From Prorocentrum cordatum (lineage: Eukaryota; Sar; Dinophyceae; Prorocentrales; Prorocentraceae), in contig CAUYUJ010003903.1 of NCBI GenBank assembly GCA_963575745.1, positions 84,501-148,500 on the forward strand: a stretch of 64,000 nt of DNA. The letters run 5' to 3'. Within the stretch, counting starts at the first letter, position 1. Each line of letters opens with the position of its first letter. Made by a program: the position numbers and the translations under genes. The notes beneath the pieces were generated by a model. That model was not told the origin of the DNA. It was given only the letters and a program-made list of their open reading frames with translations, and did no database searches. Shown here piece by piece: positions 11,391 to 22,429 of the stretch.

Positions 11391-11566
11391 AGCGTTCCGT
11401 TCTTAAGTCGTCTCCACTCCTTCCTGCTTACCCACGAGGGTAACTGAAAAGCTCGCAATCGCAAGCTCCTGGGAGGGATGCCGTGGCCTGTGCACCAGTG
11501 AGTTCGCGAACGCAATGCCCAACAGGACCTGGCCAAACGCCATTGCGTCGCGCGTAAAATGTGCTG

Positions 11567-12643
11567 TCAGACGGCAAGGGGTGGAATGGAAGTGAAACGT
11601 CCTGGGCACAAACGTGCACCTCGAACCCCGTCGAATCCCCGAAAAATAATAAACGTGCGGTAAAGCGCGTAAGCACTTAACGTGCGGAGGGAGGCAGCCT
11701 TGCGGCCGCCCTCAGGACGTGCGTCAACAGGTAAGCGTCGCAGCACAGGGCGGAGAAAGACGAATGCGTCCAGCTCCAGGTCTTGTGGCGGCCAGTCTAA
11801 TCGAATCTGGCGACGGCAAAGACCATGGTAACATGGGCAAAGGGTGTAATGCTGAATGGGGTCGTCGGCCCGCCCGCAGCCCAGAACGCATTTTCTGGAA
11901 CTCTCGAAGCGACGAACCGTCATCCACCCATTGAACCCCGCCCGAAGGACTGCAGACAGCACCCAGGGGGGCATGTGTAGCCCGTCGTGTTGGAGCTGCC
12001 GTCGAAATGCTGCGCAACGGTGACCTGGGAAAACTGTGGCTGGTCAGTGATGTAGTCGGCTTTGCAGTAAGCGTTCAGCCAGCTCCGACTGGGCCAGGCG
12101 CGTGGTGCGGAGGGATGTGAGCTTGCCAACCCTCGCGTTTCCCTTCCCCGGTCTCTGGGTCCAGAAGAGCCGCGGTGAGGTCGCCCTTCCGCGCGAACGC
12201 CGTGAGTGCGGTGTCAAGCGAGAAGAGGCAGGTGTGGGCGGCCCATGGTAGGCGGACGCTCTCGAACTCCGCAAGCATGGACCTCAAAGAGGCGGCGCGA
12301 TCGCGCACCCGTAAGCACCGCTCCTTCGAGCCTCGTGCAGCGCCACCCGTACTTTCGCAGCGTCAGCGATCGCGTGCAGGTCGGCTAGGTCCCAAAGGAA
12401 ACCGAGGGAACTCAGGTGCTTCCGCATGTCACCACTGATCCAATCGGTCGGGCCTGGAAAGGACCTTCGGAGGGCCCGGGCCTCCAACTGAGGGAAGTCG
12501 TCGGGGAGGGGGTCGAGTTGCAGAATGAAGGGCACCACGGAGGCGACGAAAACCTTGCAAGCCTCAATGGTGTGCAGCAGTCCTGCTCCTGCCTTGCACC
12601 ACACGTCCGCGCAACCAGAAACTTTCCCATGGCTCCCCTCCAA
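11567..12643 (-). mobile_element. LINE-B: 3' end of a non-LTR retrotransposon
   Basis: Four minus-strand frames succeed one another and look like the post-RT half of a dinoflagellate LINE. The first contains FPGPTDWISGDMRKHLSSLG, the second MLAEFESVRLPWAAHTCLF and the third NTTGYTCPPGCCLQSF. The last (11567-11974) contains LRAGFNGWMTVRRF then CVLGCGRADDPIQHYTLC, a CxxxC...HYxxC motif typical of these elements. Three frame changes show decay. The 5' part is missing: the relic stops at about 12.65 kb, about 90 bases from a (CTC)n array. Confidence 0.6.
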
Positions 12644-12738
12644 GACTTCTGCCCATCATACTACTTAGTAATGGTTCCCTGTATTTCCCACAGTCTCCAT
12701 CACTTTCCCATGGCTCCATCATAACCCTTAAAATCCAT

Positions 12739-12945
12739 CCTCGTCCTCCTCCTCCTCCTCCTTCACCTCCTCCTCCTCCTCCTCCACCTCCTCCTCCTCC
12801 TCCTCCTCCTCCTCCTCCTCCTCCTCCCCCTCCCCCTCCCCCAGCCTCCTACCCCTCTGCTCCTCAATCCTCTTCCATCTTCCTTCTTCCTCCTCCTCCT
12901 CCTCCTCCTCCTCCTCCTCGTCCTCCTCTTTGTCCTCCGGGCCTG
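12739..12945. repeat. (CTC)n microsatellite
   Basis: A long CTC array with CAC, CCC and TCTTCC interruptions. It codes poly-Arg or poly-Glu in various frames, but only because of the repeat. Confidence 0.95.
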
Positions 12946-13114
12946 GTCCTCGTTCTCATCCAACTAGAGCCGCCAACTGCCATTATCGTTACCGTTCGTC
13001 GACAGAGCTGAACTGTCCGTCTGGCCCGTCGGATGTGTTACTTTGCATCGCTGAGTAGAGTGCTTCCGCGGCGGAAGCAAACACACTCATCAGCGGGGTG
13101 CGTGTCCTCTTCTT

Positions 13115-14310
13115 ATCTTCCTCCTCCTCCTCCACACAGGGCGTACAAGATCGAGAATTCGGACGGTGTTTTTCTGGGAGTCTCGGAGCCTGAGGCCCAC
13201 AGACACCTCTAGAGACCATCGGAGAACCTCTTCCTTCTCCACCTTCTCCTCTTCTTCCTCCTCCTCTTCCTCCTCCCCCTCCTCCTCCTCCTCCTCCTCC
13301 TCCTTGCCATCCTCCCACTCTTCTTCTTCTTCCTCCTCCTCCTCCTCCTCCTCGTCCTCCTCCTCCGCCTCCGCCTCCGCCTCCTCCTCCTTCTCTTCGT
13401 CCTCCTCCCGCTCCCACGCCTTCTACTCATCCTCAACTTGCGCCGACTGCTCCCGCAATCGGGGAAACCGCTATACACTCGATAGCGGCTTCCCCGTCTG
13501 TCGCTGGCCCGAGGCCATAGACAATGCCGCCATTGTTGCTGCATCTCCCCTCCCCCTCCTTCTCCTCCTCCTCCTCCTCCTTAGCATCAGCATCAGCATC
13601 AGCACCAGCACTTGCATCATCATCACCACCACCATCATCACCATCATCATCATCATCAGCATCATCACCATCATCATCGTCGTCATCATCATCACTGTCA
13701 TCCTCATCATGACCCTAGACTTAATCCTCGTCCTCATCCTCATTCCAATCATCATCATCACTATCATATTTCTTCTTCTTCATCGTCATCGTCATCATTG
13801 TCATCATCATCACCATCACAATCACCTCCACCATCATCGCCACCATCCCCATCCCCATCCCCATCCCCATTGCTATTATCACCATTCGCATCATCATCCT
13901 CATCAACACCATCATCAACACCATCATCATCACCATCGTCATCGTCTATGTCATCATCGTTTCCGCCATTATCAACATTATCATCACCGTCACCAGCATC
14001 ATCATCAGCACCATCATCATCATTATTTTCAGCATCATCAGCATCGTCACCATCACCATCACCATCACCACCATCACAAGCACCAGCATCAACATCATCC
14101 TCATCGCCGCCATCACCACCATCATCATCATCCTCCTCCTCATCAGCATCATCACCATCACTTTCTTCATCATCTGCATCATCTTCATCGTCTTCATCGT
14201 CGTCGTCGTCGTCATCAGCAACACCATCACCATCAGCATCGCCATCACCAGCATCACCAGCATCGCCACCAACATCATCATAATCATCATCATCCTCATC
14301 CTCATAACCA
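13115..14310. repeat. Compound (CTC)n then (TCA)n array
   Basis: CTC-type units (about 13115-13425) are followed, after a short non-repetitive spacer (about 13430-13550), by about 740 bases of TCA/CAC/CAT units. The spacer has no recognisable gene. The His/Ser-rich 420-residue open frame across this region is a repeat artefact. Confidence 0.9.
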
Positions 14311-14529
14311 CCATCGAACTATTGGCAGTACAGCACTCTTAACTTCTTCTCCAAACCAATATCGGGCCAAACTCATCGCACACCTGTGCAGGAAGGGGCC
14401 ACAGAGGACAGCGCCGTGTGCGACGTGACGCTCAGGCGCTCTGCGCTCTGTGATGCACCAGCGCCGCGCGCCAAATGACCCGACGACGCCACGCGCCACG
14501 TGGGCGCGCACCATGCGGGCGCCCTGCAC

Positions 14530-14850
14530 CCCGTCGTGCCTCCCAAGGGCCCGCGAACGTGGTGACAATTACGTAATCTTCGGGCCTCCGAAGGAGACGT
14601 GCGATCTCGCCTGGACCCGCGCTGCCCCGAACTCCGTGATGCCTCCCAGGAGCCCACGGAGGTGGCGACAGTTGTGCAGTTCGCAGCCACCCAGGGCTCT
14701 GCGAGGCCACGGCTGGTTGCGCGTGGCCCCCGAAACCGCTGGACCTCCCAGGAGCCCACGAACGTAGCGACACTTGCGCAGTTCGCAACCACCCAGGGAG
14801 CAGCGCAGGAGCAGGCAGGAGAATGGGCGAGGAAGAGAGGAGGAGTGAGG
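14530..14850. repeat. Three tandem units of about 103 bp
   Basis: The phrase TCCCAGGAGCCCACG, or a close variant, begins at about 14541, 14644 and 14747, an exact 103-base period. Shared downstream text includes GTGGCGAC and GCAGTTCGCAACCACCCAGG. The first unit is the most diverged. Because 103 is not a multiple of three, a protein repeat is unlikely. Confidence 0.75.
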
Positions 14851-14977
14851 AGTGGAGACCCCGGCGCCCGATTCAAAACGAGAATTCAACACACGAGGAC
14901 CGGGAATACGTATAACAGTGATAATACTAATCAGCGTTGTCGTCTTCCTCGTGGGCGTTACTCACCAATGTCGCCAC

Positions 14978-15235
<258 letters not shown>

Positions 15236-15239
15236 CCTG

Positions 15240-15845
15240 CCCCTCGCACTCGTCCCCGTCCTCGTCCACTGCCACCCATCCTGCTCGTGGCACTCCTCCT
15301 CCTCCGCCTCGCGTTCCTGGTGCTGCTACAACGGTTCGGCACTGCCCCTGAGCCAGCTCGCCGCCGCTCCCCCGCGTCCGTGGCCAACAACCGCGGCACG
15401 CCCTGGAGAGGCGCCAGGCGGCGAGCCTGCCAGAGCATCCGACGAGAGAGCGGCGCGCGACAATCATGTACATGCTGTGCTGCAGAACTCCAACTTCTTT
15501 CAATCCGCTACCCCCAAGGGGGACGACAGACTGGGAGGCGTAGGCGTCCTGCTCCCTGCAGCAGTTCCAATGCGAAGGCTGTAATGATTGACATCCGCGC
15601 CAAGACCCCAGCCCGAAAAGCATCCACTTCCACATCGGAATCTCGTCCTCAAAATATGTTGGGGCGCTGGGGCACATACGAATACGGCTGATTCGCGCCC
15701 AAGATGCCACATTCCCCCGCAAGCTGCGACAACATATTCGCGCCCCCGAGGCCATAATCGCTTGCAATTTTCTGCGAGTTCGCCCTCACGAGGCCGCAAT
15801 CCTGGAGCCGTACGGGAGCCCGCCTTTGGAAGCCGCATGTTCTCC
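15240..15845. other. No gene recognised
   Basis: GC-rich, non-repetitive sequence. Open frames on both strands have no recognisable motif. Confidence 0.4.
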
Positions 15846-15847
15846 GA

Positions 15848-16290
15848 CTATTCCTTTTGAGTCTCATCCACCAGATAATCCTCCTCCTGCTCCGACGGGG
15901 AAGTCCTTACCGTTGAGTTCGGATCGTAATCAAACGCATAATCAAAAACAGGATTCGGCTCGTAGCCCTGATTCTCCCCAACAGAGTCAAACTCCTTGCC
16001 ATTTTCATCGGCAAAATCGGTCGCCAGCAACACGTCTTCAGGCACCGAACCCGCAAGCAAATCCGCCGACCCTGTCGGCGTGTGTGAGAGGCGGTTCCGT
16101 TTGAGTTGTCGTCATCGTCGCCGCCGCTCCCCTCTCTTGACGATTCTCCGCTTGAGTCGTCGTCGTCGTCGCCGTCGCCGCTCCCCCCCTTTCCCTAGGC
16201 CCTCCTCAAACGCTTCAGCCAGAGGGAAATCGAGCAACGTCGCGATCGAGTCGAAGGGAGGCCCCTTCACTTTGATAACTCCCCCGCCGG
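15848..16290 (-). CDS. Acidic protein segment, unidentified, with one apparent frameshift
   Basis: The minus strand encodes GPPFDSIATLLDFPLAEAFE, then, after a G7 run near 16190, an acidic serine-rich stretch (GDDDDDSSGESS), then LLAGSVPEDVLLATDFADEN and a terminal Asp/Glu/Tyr-rich tail ending in a stop at 15848. The two parts join only if one G in the G7 run is ignored. That suggests a homopolymer sequencing error, a genuine frameshift or an intron. Composition is strongly protein-like and not repeat-driven apart from the Asp run. No domain is recognised; the upstream end is undefined. Confidence 0.4.
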
Positions 16291-16440
16291 AGAGGGGTGG
16301 GGGTCCAGGGGGGGTGGGGGGTGGTCTCATGGGGGGTCCCGGGGATTGTGCCCTCCCCCAGGGGGGAAGCGCCCCTCCCTGGGAGTAGCTTTCCTCCCGA
16401 TTTCTTGCCCCGAGCTCACTCATACGGCGGCTTGCTCCAA
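16250..16440. other. Poly-G rich spacer
   Basis: Multiple G tracts (about 16296-16345 and 16360-16370) occur with no gene signal beyond the edge of the acidic frame. Confidence 0.4.
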
Positions 16441-16945
16441 GAGGGCCCTGAAACAGCCCAAGATCGCTCCAAGACGGCTCAAGATACCCTCAAGACGACC
16501 CTGGAAGCATCGAAAACGCCCCAGGGGAGCCCCAATAGGGCCCCAATAAGCGAGCATCGACGATTCTCATTCAGGTGTTCTATGCTTTTCGCGTCCTCGC
16601 CTTTTCGGGCTTCCGACGTTCCAACACGGTCCAGGAAGTCCACACACATCGCCCCAACAGGGTCGAAGAGGCCGCCGAAAACGCCCAGAAACAACCTGGG
16701 ACGGCACCAAGACGGCCCCAAGACCGCCCAAGAGGTCAAGAGGTCCCCACGACGGCCGAATAGGGCCCCAAGAAGGCTCCAAGTGGCTCCCGAGAGGGGG
16801 AACACCAGCCGACATGTCGAGCCTTCCGCCCCAAGAGGGCCCCAGGAGCCCACAAGTGGCGCCAGGAAAGAGCCCAAGAGGCCCCCGAGAGGCCCACGAG
16901 CCGTAAGATCACTCCAAAGAGATCCCCAAGAAAGTAGAGCACCTG
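16436..16945 (+). repeat. CCAAGAGG-type dispersed repeat, copy 2
   Basis: Units such as CTCCAAGAGGGCCC and GCCCAAGA flank a T-rich core at about 16558-16622 (CGATTCTCATTCAGGTGTTC, later CCTTTTCGGGCTTCCGACG). This matches the architecture of the copies at 1.9 and 57.9 kb, in the same orientation. Confidence 0.7.
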
Positions 16946-16974
16946 AATTCCCTGATGTGTTCAACGTTTTTCAT

Positions 16975-17205
16975 CGTCGCCGTCGTCGTCGTTCTCCTTC
17001 AGGGTCGGTGGCACCGGTCGTAAGGCCTTCGCAATCGGTGAGCTTCAAATGGGTCGCGATGACCGACTCGTTGCTGCCCAGAAGGCTGGATACTGTCGAT
17101 CTCCTTCGTGAACATGCGCACCCATGGAGGTGCCGAAAACACATTCTTGGCATCGTGTTGTGTGAGCTCGCTTGCCGCAAAGAAGATAAGATTCGCCCCC
17201 TTCAC
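16975..17205 (-). pseudogene. Coding-like fragment, unidentified
   Basis: One minus-strand frame reads LIFFAASELTQHDAKNVFSA and PWVRMFTKEIDSIQPSGQQ; another continues SNESVIATHLKLTDCEGLTT. Both look protein-like and overlap, suggesting a frameshifted remnant. No family is recognised. Confidence 0.3.
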
Positions 17206-17795
17206 CGCCTCCAGCCGAACGGCTCTCCGGGTACTCGACCCCGAAGGCGGTGGGCCCTCGCCGCTTCCCTGTTTCCGCCGCCGCGCTGCTGGCTAACAGA
17301 CCCGGGTCCGCCCTCGACCGGTCGGCCCCACAGGGCACCGCGGTACACCGACGGCCCCTCGCCTGCGCACCCCTCCCTTGAACCGCCCCCTGGGCATCGC
17401 TCGGCCGTCCATTCCCTGTGCTTTTTTTCGATTGCGTGCGTGGCTTCTTTCGCCAAAGGATCCAGGATGCTCCTCGGTGGTCCTCGCCGAAGGAAACATG
17501 CACGCGTCCGAGCGATGCCAAGCCCCAGGCGGCGCGGGTGACCTCGCCCGCCGGGAGCGGGCCCCCCCTCCTCCGGCCGGATGGGGCCTCGGCTCGAGCC
17601 ACGCGACGCGGGGGCCCTTTTCCCCCCTCGGCCTTCCTCGGCGTCCCTGGGCGCTCCCCGGGCCCTCCCTGGGGCGACCAGGCACGGCGCCCCCGGCTGG
17701 GGCGGAGCTCCCGCGGCGCCGCGGCACGGGCAGAGCAGCGCGCTGCCTCGAAGCACTCGCCCGAAATAAACGCAACCCACCTGGGCGCACCTCAT
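17205..17795. other. GC-rich interval, no gene recognised
   Basis: Very GC-rich sequence is open in several frames on both strands, with Pro/Arg/Gly-rich translations. I see no family motif. Confidence 0.4.
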
Positions 17796-19079
17796 GATCT
17801 CTCGCGCTTTGTCTGGTGCGTCTTGTTTTGCTGCCAACGCGCGTTTGCCGTGCGCGCGCCTCCGCGAGTGCCTGACTTCTCGCCGTCTCCCCGAAGGAGC
17901 TGCACCGCGTCGCCTTGGGCTCGATCCTGGCACTTCTCCGTGTTCAACTGGGAGATCTTGTCGCCCTGCTTGTAGAGAACTTCGTGGGCCATGCACTTGG
18001 TGTCCTCCGGCTCGGACTCGACTCTGAGCTCGGGTCTCGCAGCAGTTCCGCTGGGGTGTCCAAAATGAAACGCCGTCCTCGGCAGCCTGACCGCCCGCGC
18101 TGGAGCAACGCTCCATGTAGCTAGGCACAACCCTTGAACCCAAGCGCCCCAATACCACCACTGCGAGCCGAAGCCCCCGTCCCGACAGCGCGCGCAGCCC
18201 AGCAAAGGAGGGGTGGCGCCACCACGGCGGTCTTCGTGTTGGCGTCGGTCTCCTCCGTCATGCATCCGTATGCCGGAACGTGCGCTGCGTAGCTCCTCCA
18301 TCCGAACACGGCGAGTCGCTGTGCAGGTGGGCCGTGTTGTCCTGGGACTCCTCCAGCAGCGTCCACAAACACCGTGAGAAGTGGATCCGAGGACGGTCGT
18401 GCAATGTCAAGGGCAACCCGAACGCTCAGACTTCATCCCTGAGTTGAGGGCCGGGCGCACCAACCTCGCTGCCGTGTCGCCGACGTTGATGACCAGGTGC
18501 TGCGCCCGCCCTTTTCCGTTTCTGGCGCGCAGCTGGGCGTAGGAATTGTTGTCCACACGTGTGGGCGTGCTTGGACCGCGCACCTCGGGAACAACCCTCC
18601 TGCCTCTCCTCCAGAACGTGGGGTGTGTGGCGCCGGACAATGCCCGAGGAACGGCAGCAGCGGACCCAGTATCAACTTCAGTGGCTTGACCGAGAGGTAG
18701 CTTAGCGTGGTTACGATCGAATGCGGCCCGTAGCCTATACCCACGATGATCACGACCAGCAGCATGGCGAGGAGCACACCCGACACGATCAGCCGATACA
18801 AATAGCTCCCGGAGGCGACCTGGCCCACGGTGGACACGGCGCCTCCGATCACGCTACCTCCACCCGACGACGCCTGCTGGAACAGTGGAGACTCCCATTC
18901 GCTGAGCAAACCGCCGATCCATGCCCCCACGAGAGTGGGGTGCGCATGATGGAAACCCCACCATCCTCACCGTCCTCCTTCTGTGTCCTCCTCGTCCCCA
19001 CGCGGTGGCGGCGGTGGAGCCTGGGTTGATGGCGTTTGGCGGCCTCCGTCCGGCGTGCGAACCAACCTCCATCCGCGCC

Positions 19080-19082
<3 letters not shown>

Positions 19083-19124
<42 letters not shown>

Positions 19125-19180
19125 TCGTCGTCGTCGTCGTCGTAGTTTTTCGTCGTCGTCGTCCTCCTCCTCCTCCTCCT
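19083..19180. repeat. (CGT)n then (CTC)n microsatellite
   Basis: A CGT array is followed by CGT/CTC mixed units. On the minus strand it encodes the acidic/Arg tail of the adjacent frame. Confidence 0.9.
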
Positions 19181-19749
19181 CTAGACGCTCCTCTACCCGA
19201 GGTTCACGCTTCGTGACCTCCTGGCGCGGCTGCGGCTGGGCGACATGCCCCTTGCCGCCCGCGGGCGTCTTGGCCGGCTGCTTGGGCGTGACGCCACCTT
19301 TGCCTCCTACCTGCCCTCCTCGGCCTCCTGATTCGAACTCCGCAAGTGGCTCTCGCGTCCTCACCCGCGGTCCGTGATCCCACGGAGACGACGCATCCGT
19401 TCCTCGACCCTGACTCTGCGCAGCGGCGCGCAGCTCGGCTGCGCTCTCCATATCCTCCTCTCTTCGACCTGCCAGCCCATTCGCCACCTCGTACAGGCTG
19501 AAGGGCTCGTCGTCGTCCCAAAGCATGTGGGACCGCGGGCGTCGCTGCCTCCGTCCTCGAAGGCCAACGCCCGATACTTGCGGCGTCCAAGGCGCCCAGG
19601 ACCATGGGGAAGGTTACCTCGTCCTCCCCGAGAGGCCCCGGCCTGGCGGCGGCCGCCCGGCACAGTCGCGGCGTCGGCCGGTGTGGCTCCCCGCGAGCCG
19701 GCCCCAGGGGCCAGCTGGGCAGCCGCGGCCTTTCAGGCCCCGAGGAGGA

Positions 19750-19771
19750 CTTGAGCCCAAATGGGCCGCAG
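19750..19771 (-). other. Possible DinoSL relict (partial)
   Basis: On the minus strand the sequence reads CCATTTGGGCTCAAG. It matches 14 of the 15 3'-terminal bases of the dinoflagellate spliced leader and diverges upstream. It sits at the 5' side of the minus-strand coding-like region at 17.8-19.7 kb. The match is short and could be coincidental. Confidence 0.35.
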
Positions 19772-19887
19772 AGAGACTGAGGAGAGGGAGAAGGAGCACA
19801 GGCACCCCCCACGCCCCAGCCACTTCCACCACACTTCCTGTCACGCCCGAAATTGCACGTGTTAGAACTCCCAGAATCCTCATGCAT

Positions 19888-20123
19888 CCCCCCTGATTTA
19901 GAGACTGGCCGCGCAGCAAGGAACGGGACAATTTTTGGTCGGCGGGGCGAGAGCGAACCTCTTCCGCTAGAAGCTAGGCGGGCTACGCACAGCTTTAATT
20001 AGGGAGACAGGGCACAGGCGGGCGGGGCCTCAGGCGGCCGGAGTGGGCGGGGCCCAGGGTGCAGGCGGTGCCGAAGAGCTCCCCCCTGATTTAGAGACTG
20101 GCCGCGCAACAAGGAACGGGACA
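19888..20123. repeat. 150-bp dispersed repeat flanked by 43-bp direct repeats, copy 1
   Basis: A core at 19932-20077 (starts TTTTTGGTCGGCGGGGCGAG, contains TTTAATTAGGGAGAC) is closely similar to 53076-53219. In this copy alone the core lies between two 43-base direct repeats (19888-19930 and 20081-20123), which start CCCCCCTGATTTAGAGACTG and differ at one base. On the minus strand the core ends in AAAAA and contains GAGGTTCGCTCTC, a weak match to a tRNA B box. A SINE is therefore possible. Confidence 0.7.
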
Positions 20124-20220
20124 GACAGGGGCCCAAAAAAAGGAGCAGGGAAGGAAGGCCATCGCAGAGCCAGTGGTGGGTTTGCGGCCAAGGCCCGCTC
20201 TTCCCATTTCGCCGCCATCC

Positions 20221-20521
20221 CCCCCTCCTCCTCCTCCTCCTCCTCCTCTTCCTCCTCTTCCTCCTGCCCTTTTCCTCCTCCTCCTCCTCCTCCTCCTCCT
20301 CCTCCTCTTCCTCCTGCCCCTCCTCCTCCTCCTCCTCTTCCTCCTGCCCCTCCTCCTCGTCCGCCTCCTTCCCACCTGCTCCCCTTCTTCCACCTGTTCC
20401 GCCTGCTCCCGCTCCTGCTCATGCTCCTCCTCCTCCTCCTCCTCCTCCTCCTCATCAACATGATCACCATCATCACCATCACCATCACCATCACCATCAC
20501 CATCATCATCATCACCATCAC

Positions 20522-20552
<31 letters not shown>

Positions 20553-20850
20553 GTCATCGTCATCATCAGCATCATCATCATTACCATCATCGTCATCAGC
20601 AACATCTTTTACATCAGCAACATCATCACCACCCCCACCCCCATCCCCACCACCATCATCAGCATCATCATCACAATCATCATCGTCATCATCACCACAT
20701 CATCGTCATCAACACCAACATCATCGCACTTATCATCATCACCATCATCATCATCACCACCATCGTCGTCATCGTCATCATCAAGATCACCATCATCATC
20801 ATCAACATCATCGTCATCATCATCACAATCACCGTCATCGCCATCGTCAC

Positions 20851-20945
<95 letters not shown>

Positions 20946-21207
20946 ACATGATCATTACCATAATCATCATCATCATCAACACCATCACCATCACCATTAA
21001 GACCATCATCATAATCAGCACCATCACCATCACCATCATCATCATCATCATCATCATCACCATCACCATCATCACCATATAATCTATCATCAAAATCAGC
21101 ATCATCACCATCACCATCCACCATCATCGTCATCGCGATCGTGATCGTCATCATCATATCATCATCAGCATCACCACAACCACCATCATCATCATCATCA
21201 CCATCAC

Positions 21208-21244
<37 letters not shown>

Positions 21245-21615
21245 GTACGCATCAACATTCTCACCATATCATCATTTCATCATGTCATCATCATAGTCGT
21301 CATCATCATTCTCATCATTCTCACCATTCTCATCATTCTCATCATCATCATTATCATCATCCTCATCATCTTCGTCCGTCTCCTTCACACCTCCTCCTTC
21401 TCCTCCTATTCTTCCTCCTCCTCCTCTTCCGCATCCTCCGCCTTTTCCTCCCGCTCCTCCTCTTCCTTTTCCTCCTACTTCCCACCGCACCACTCTTCCC
21501 CTTCTCCCGCCTGCTCCGCCTGCTCTCGCTCCTGCTCCTGCTCCTCCTCCTCCTCTTCCTCCTCCTCCTCATCCTCCTCCTCCTTCTCCTCCTCCTCCTC
21601 CTCCTCCTCCTCCTG
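20221..21615. repeat. Compound CTC / TCA / CTC array
   Basis: CTC units (20221-20455) pass directly into TCA/CAC/CAT units (to about 21370), with a perfect CAT core at about 20845-20945. CTC units return to about 21615. All long open frames here (Ser-, Asp- or Met-rich) are repeat artefacts. Confidence 0.95.
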
Positions 21616-21639
21616 CGCGGCCCTGGCAGCTCTCGCTGG

Positions 21640-22426
21640 ACAGTGGTGGCCGGAGTGGCACCAAGGCCACCGCCGCAGTGGTCGCGGCTGCAGCGTGCGG
21701 GGCTGCCCAGGGCCTGGCGGCAGCCGCACCGACAGCGTGCGCGGACGGCGCTGGTGACGGCTACGGCAAGACGTGCGAGTTGGTGCAGCTTGAGGTGGTC
21801 CTCGATGCGATCAAGGACGCGAGGGTCCTCACGGACTCCGTCGCGGTCCAGGACGCCGAGTGCAGTCTGCGCGAGCGTGGGGCGCCGCAGCTTGCTTCCC
21901 GCATCGGGAGGCTGAGCAAGCTTCGCAATGCCAAAGGGCACCCTGATGTCGGATTGGCGAGGGAGGTGCGCTTCCACCTCGCCGGCTCCGATGCTGGCAG
22001 CACGGGCGACGGGCTCACAGAGCAGGAAAGCCGTGCGGAGACGGACGCCTACTCCGAGTCTGCTCCCTCAAGATGGTGGCCGCGAACGAGAGGGTGCGGA
22101 GCTTGAGGGCAAGGGCGCTGACAAGGAGCAGGAGCAGCCGAAGGCGGAGCAGCTGATGCCGAGGGCCGAGGTGGCCAGCGGCCATGCGGCTGGTGCGGGA
22201 CCCTGGCCCTGGGGACGCCATGGCCGCGTGCGCCAGGAGGCACGACGCCCTGAACCAGGCGGCTCGGAGTGTGGAGCCGGCCAAGGACGCCTTCACCCGT
22301 GCGGAGGCCGAGCTCGACGACGCCGCCGGCGAGCAGAACGAGGAGCTCCAGGCCCTGGAGGAGGCCGAGCGGCGGGAGGTCCTCGTGGAAGCTCGGCCTG
22401 CCCCCGAGAAGCCGCCCGAGCTTTGA
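21640..22426 (+). CDS. Coiled-coil-type protein, unidentified, with frame changes
   Basis: Three plus-strand frames appear to be successive parts of one protein. The first (from about 21678) contains LVQLEVVLDAIKDARVLTDS and SRIGRLSKLRNAKGHPDVGL; from memory I associate this segment with repeated hypothetical proteins of dinoflagellates, an association I cannot check here. The second (about 22085-22180) is a charged stretch, KGADKEQEQPKAEQLMPRAE. The third (22184-22426) is DAFTRAEAELDDAAGEQNEE, a likely coiled coil, ending in a stop at 22426. The changes of frame may mark introns, indels or decay. Codons are strongly GC-ending, as expected for real coding DNA here. Confidence 0.45.
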
Positions 22427-22429
22427 GCG

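Larger units (their letters stand above)
4200..11400 (-). mobile_element. LINE-A: decayed non-LTR retrotransposon
   Basis: On the minus strand the following pieces occur in the order expected of one LINE: an endonuclease-like segment (10838-11390), a linker (7246-8658), an RT palm segment (about 6520-7110), a thumb segment (about 5990-6100) and C-terminal segments (4630-5560). Several frame changes and stops separate them, so the element is a relic. The 8.66-10.8 kb interval is less recognisable and may contain foreign insertions. Colinearity is the main argument for a single element. It could instead be two overlapping insertions. Confidence 0.5.
17792..19771 (-). pseudogene. Membrane-segment protein region, unidentified, broken frames
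   Basis: Several minus-strand frames look like successive parts of one coding region. The most convincing are SLYEVANGLAGRREEDMESA with a downstream Lys/Gln/Pro-rich and acidic tail (19122-19526), GAWIGGLLSEWESPLFQQAS with a hydrophobic segment LYRLIVSGVLLAMLLVVIIV (18430-18930), RNGKGRAQHLVINVGDTAAR (18407-18640), LTVFVDAAGGVPGQ and FGWRSYAAHVPAYGCM (about 18200-18372), and MAHEVLYKQGDKISQLNTEK (about 17800-18040). The order and single strand suggest a retroelement-type or host coding region now broken, or a gene with introns. One predicted membrane helix is seen. The VFVDAAGG segment faintly recalls RNase H but is not secure. Confidence 0.35.

Noticed and set aside
13166-14428. 420-residue Ser/His-rich open frame on plus
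   Set aside because: It is a translation of CTC and TCA arrays. The opposite strand is equally open as Arg- or Met/Asp-rich frames.
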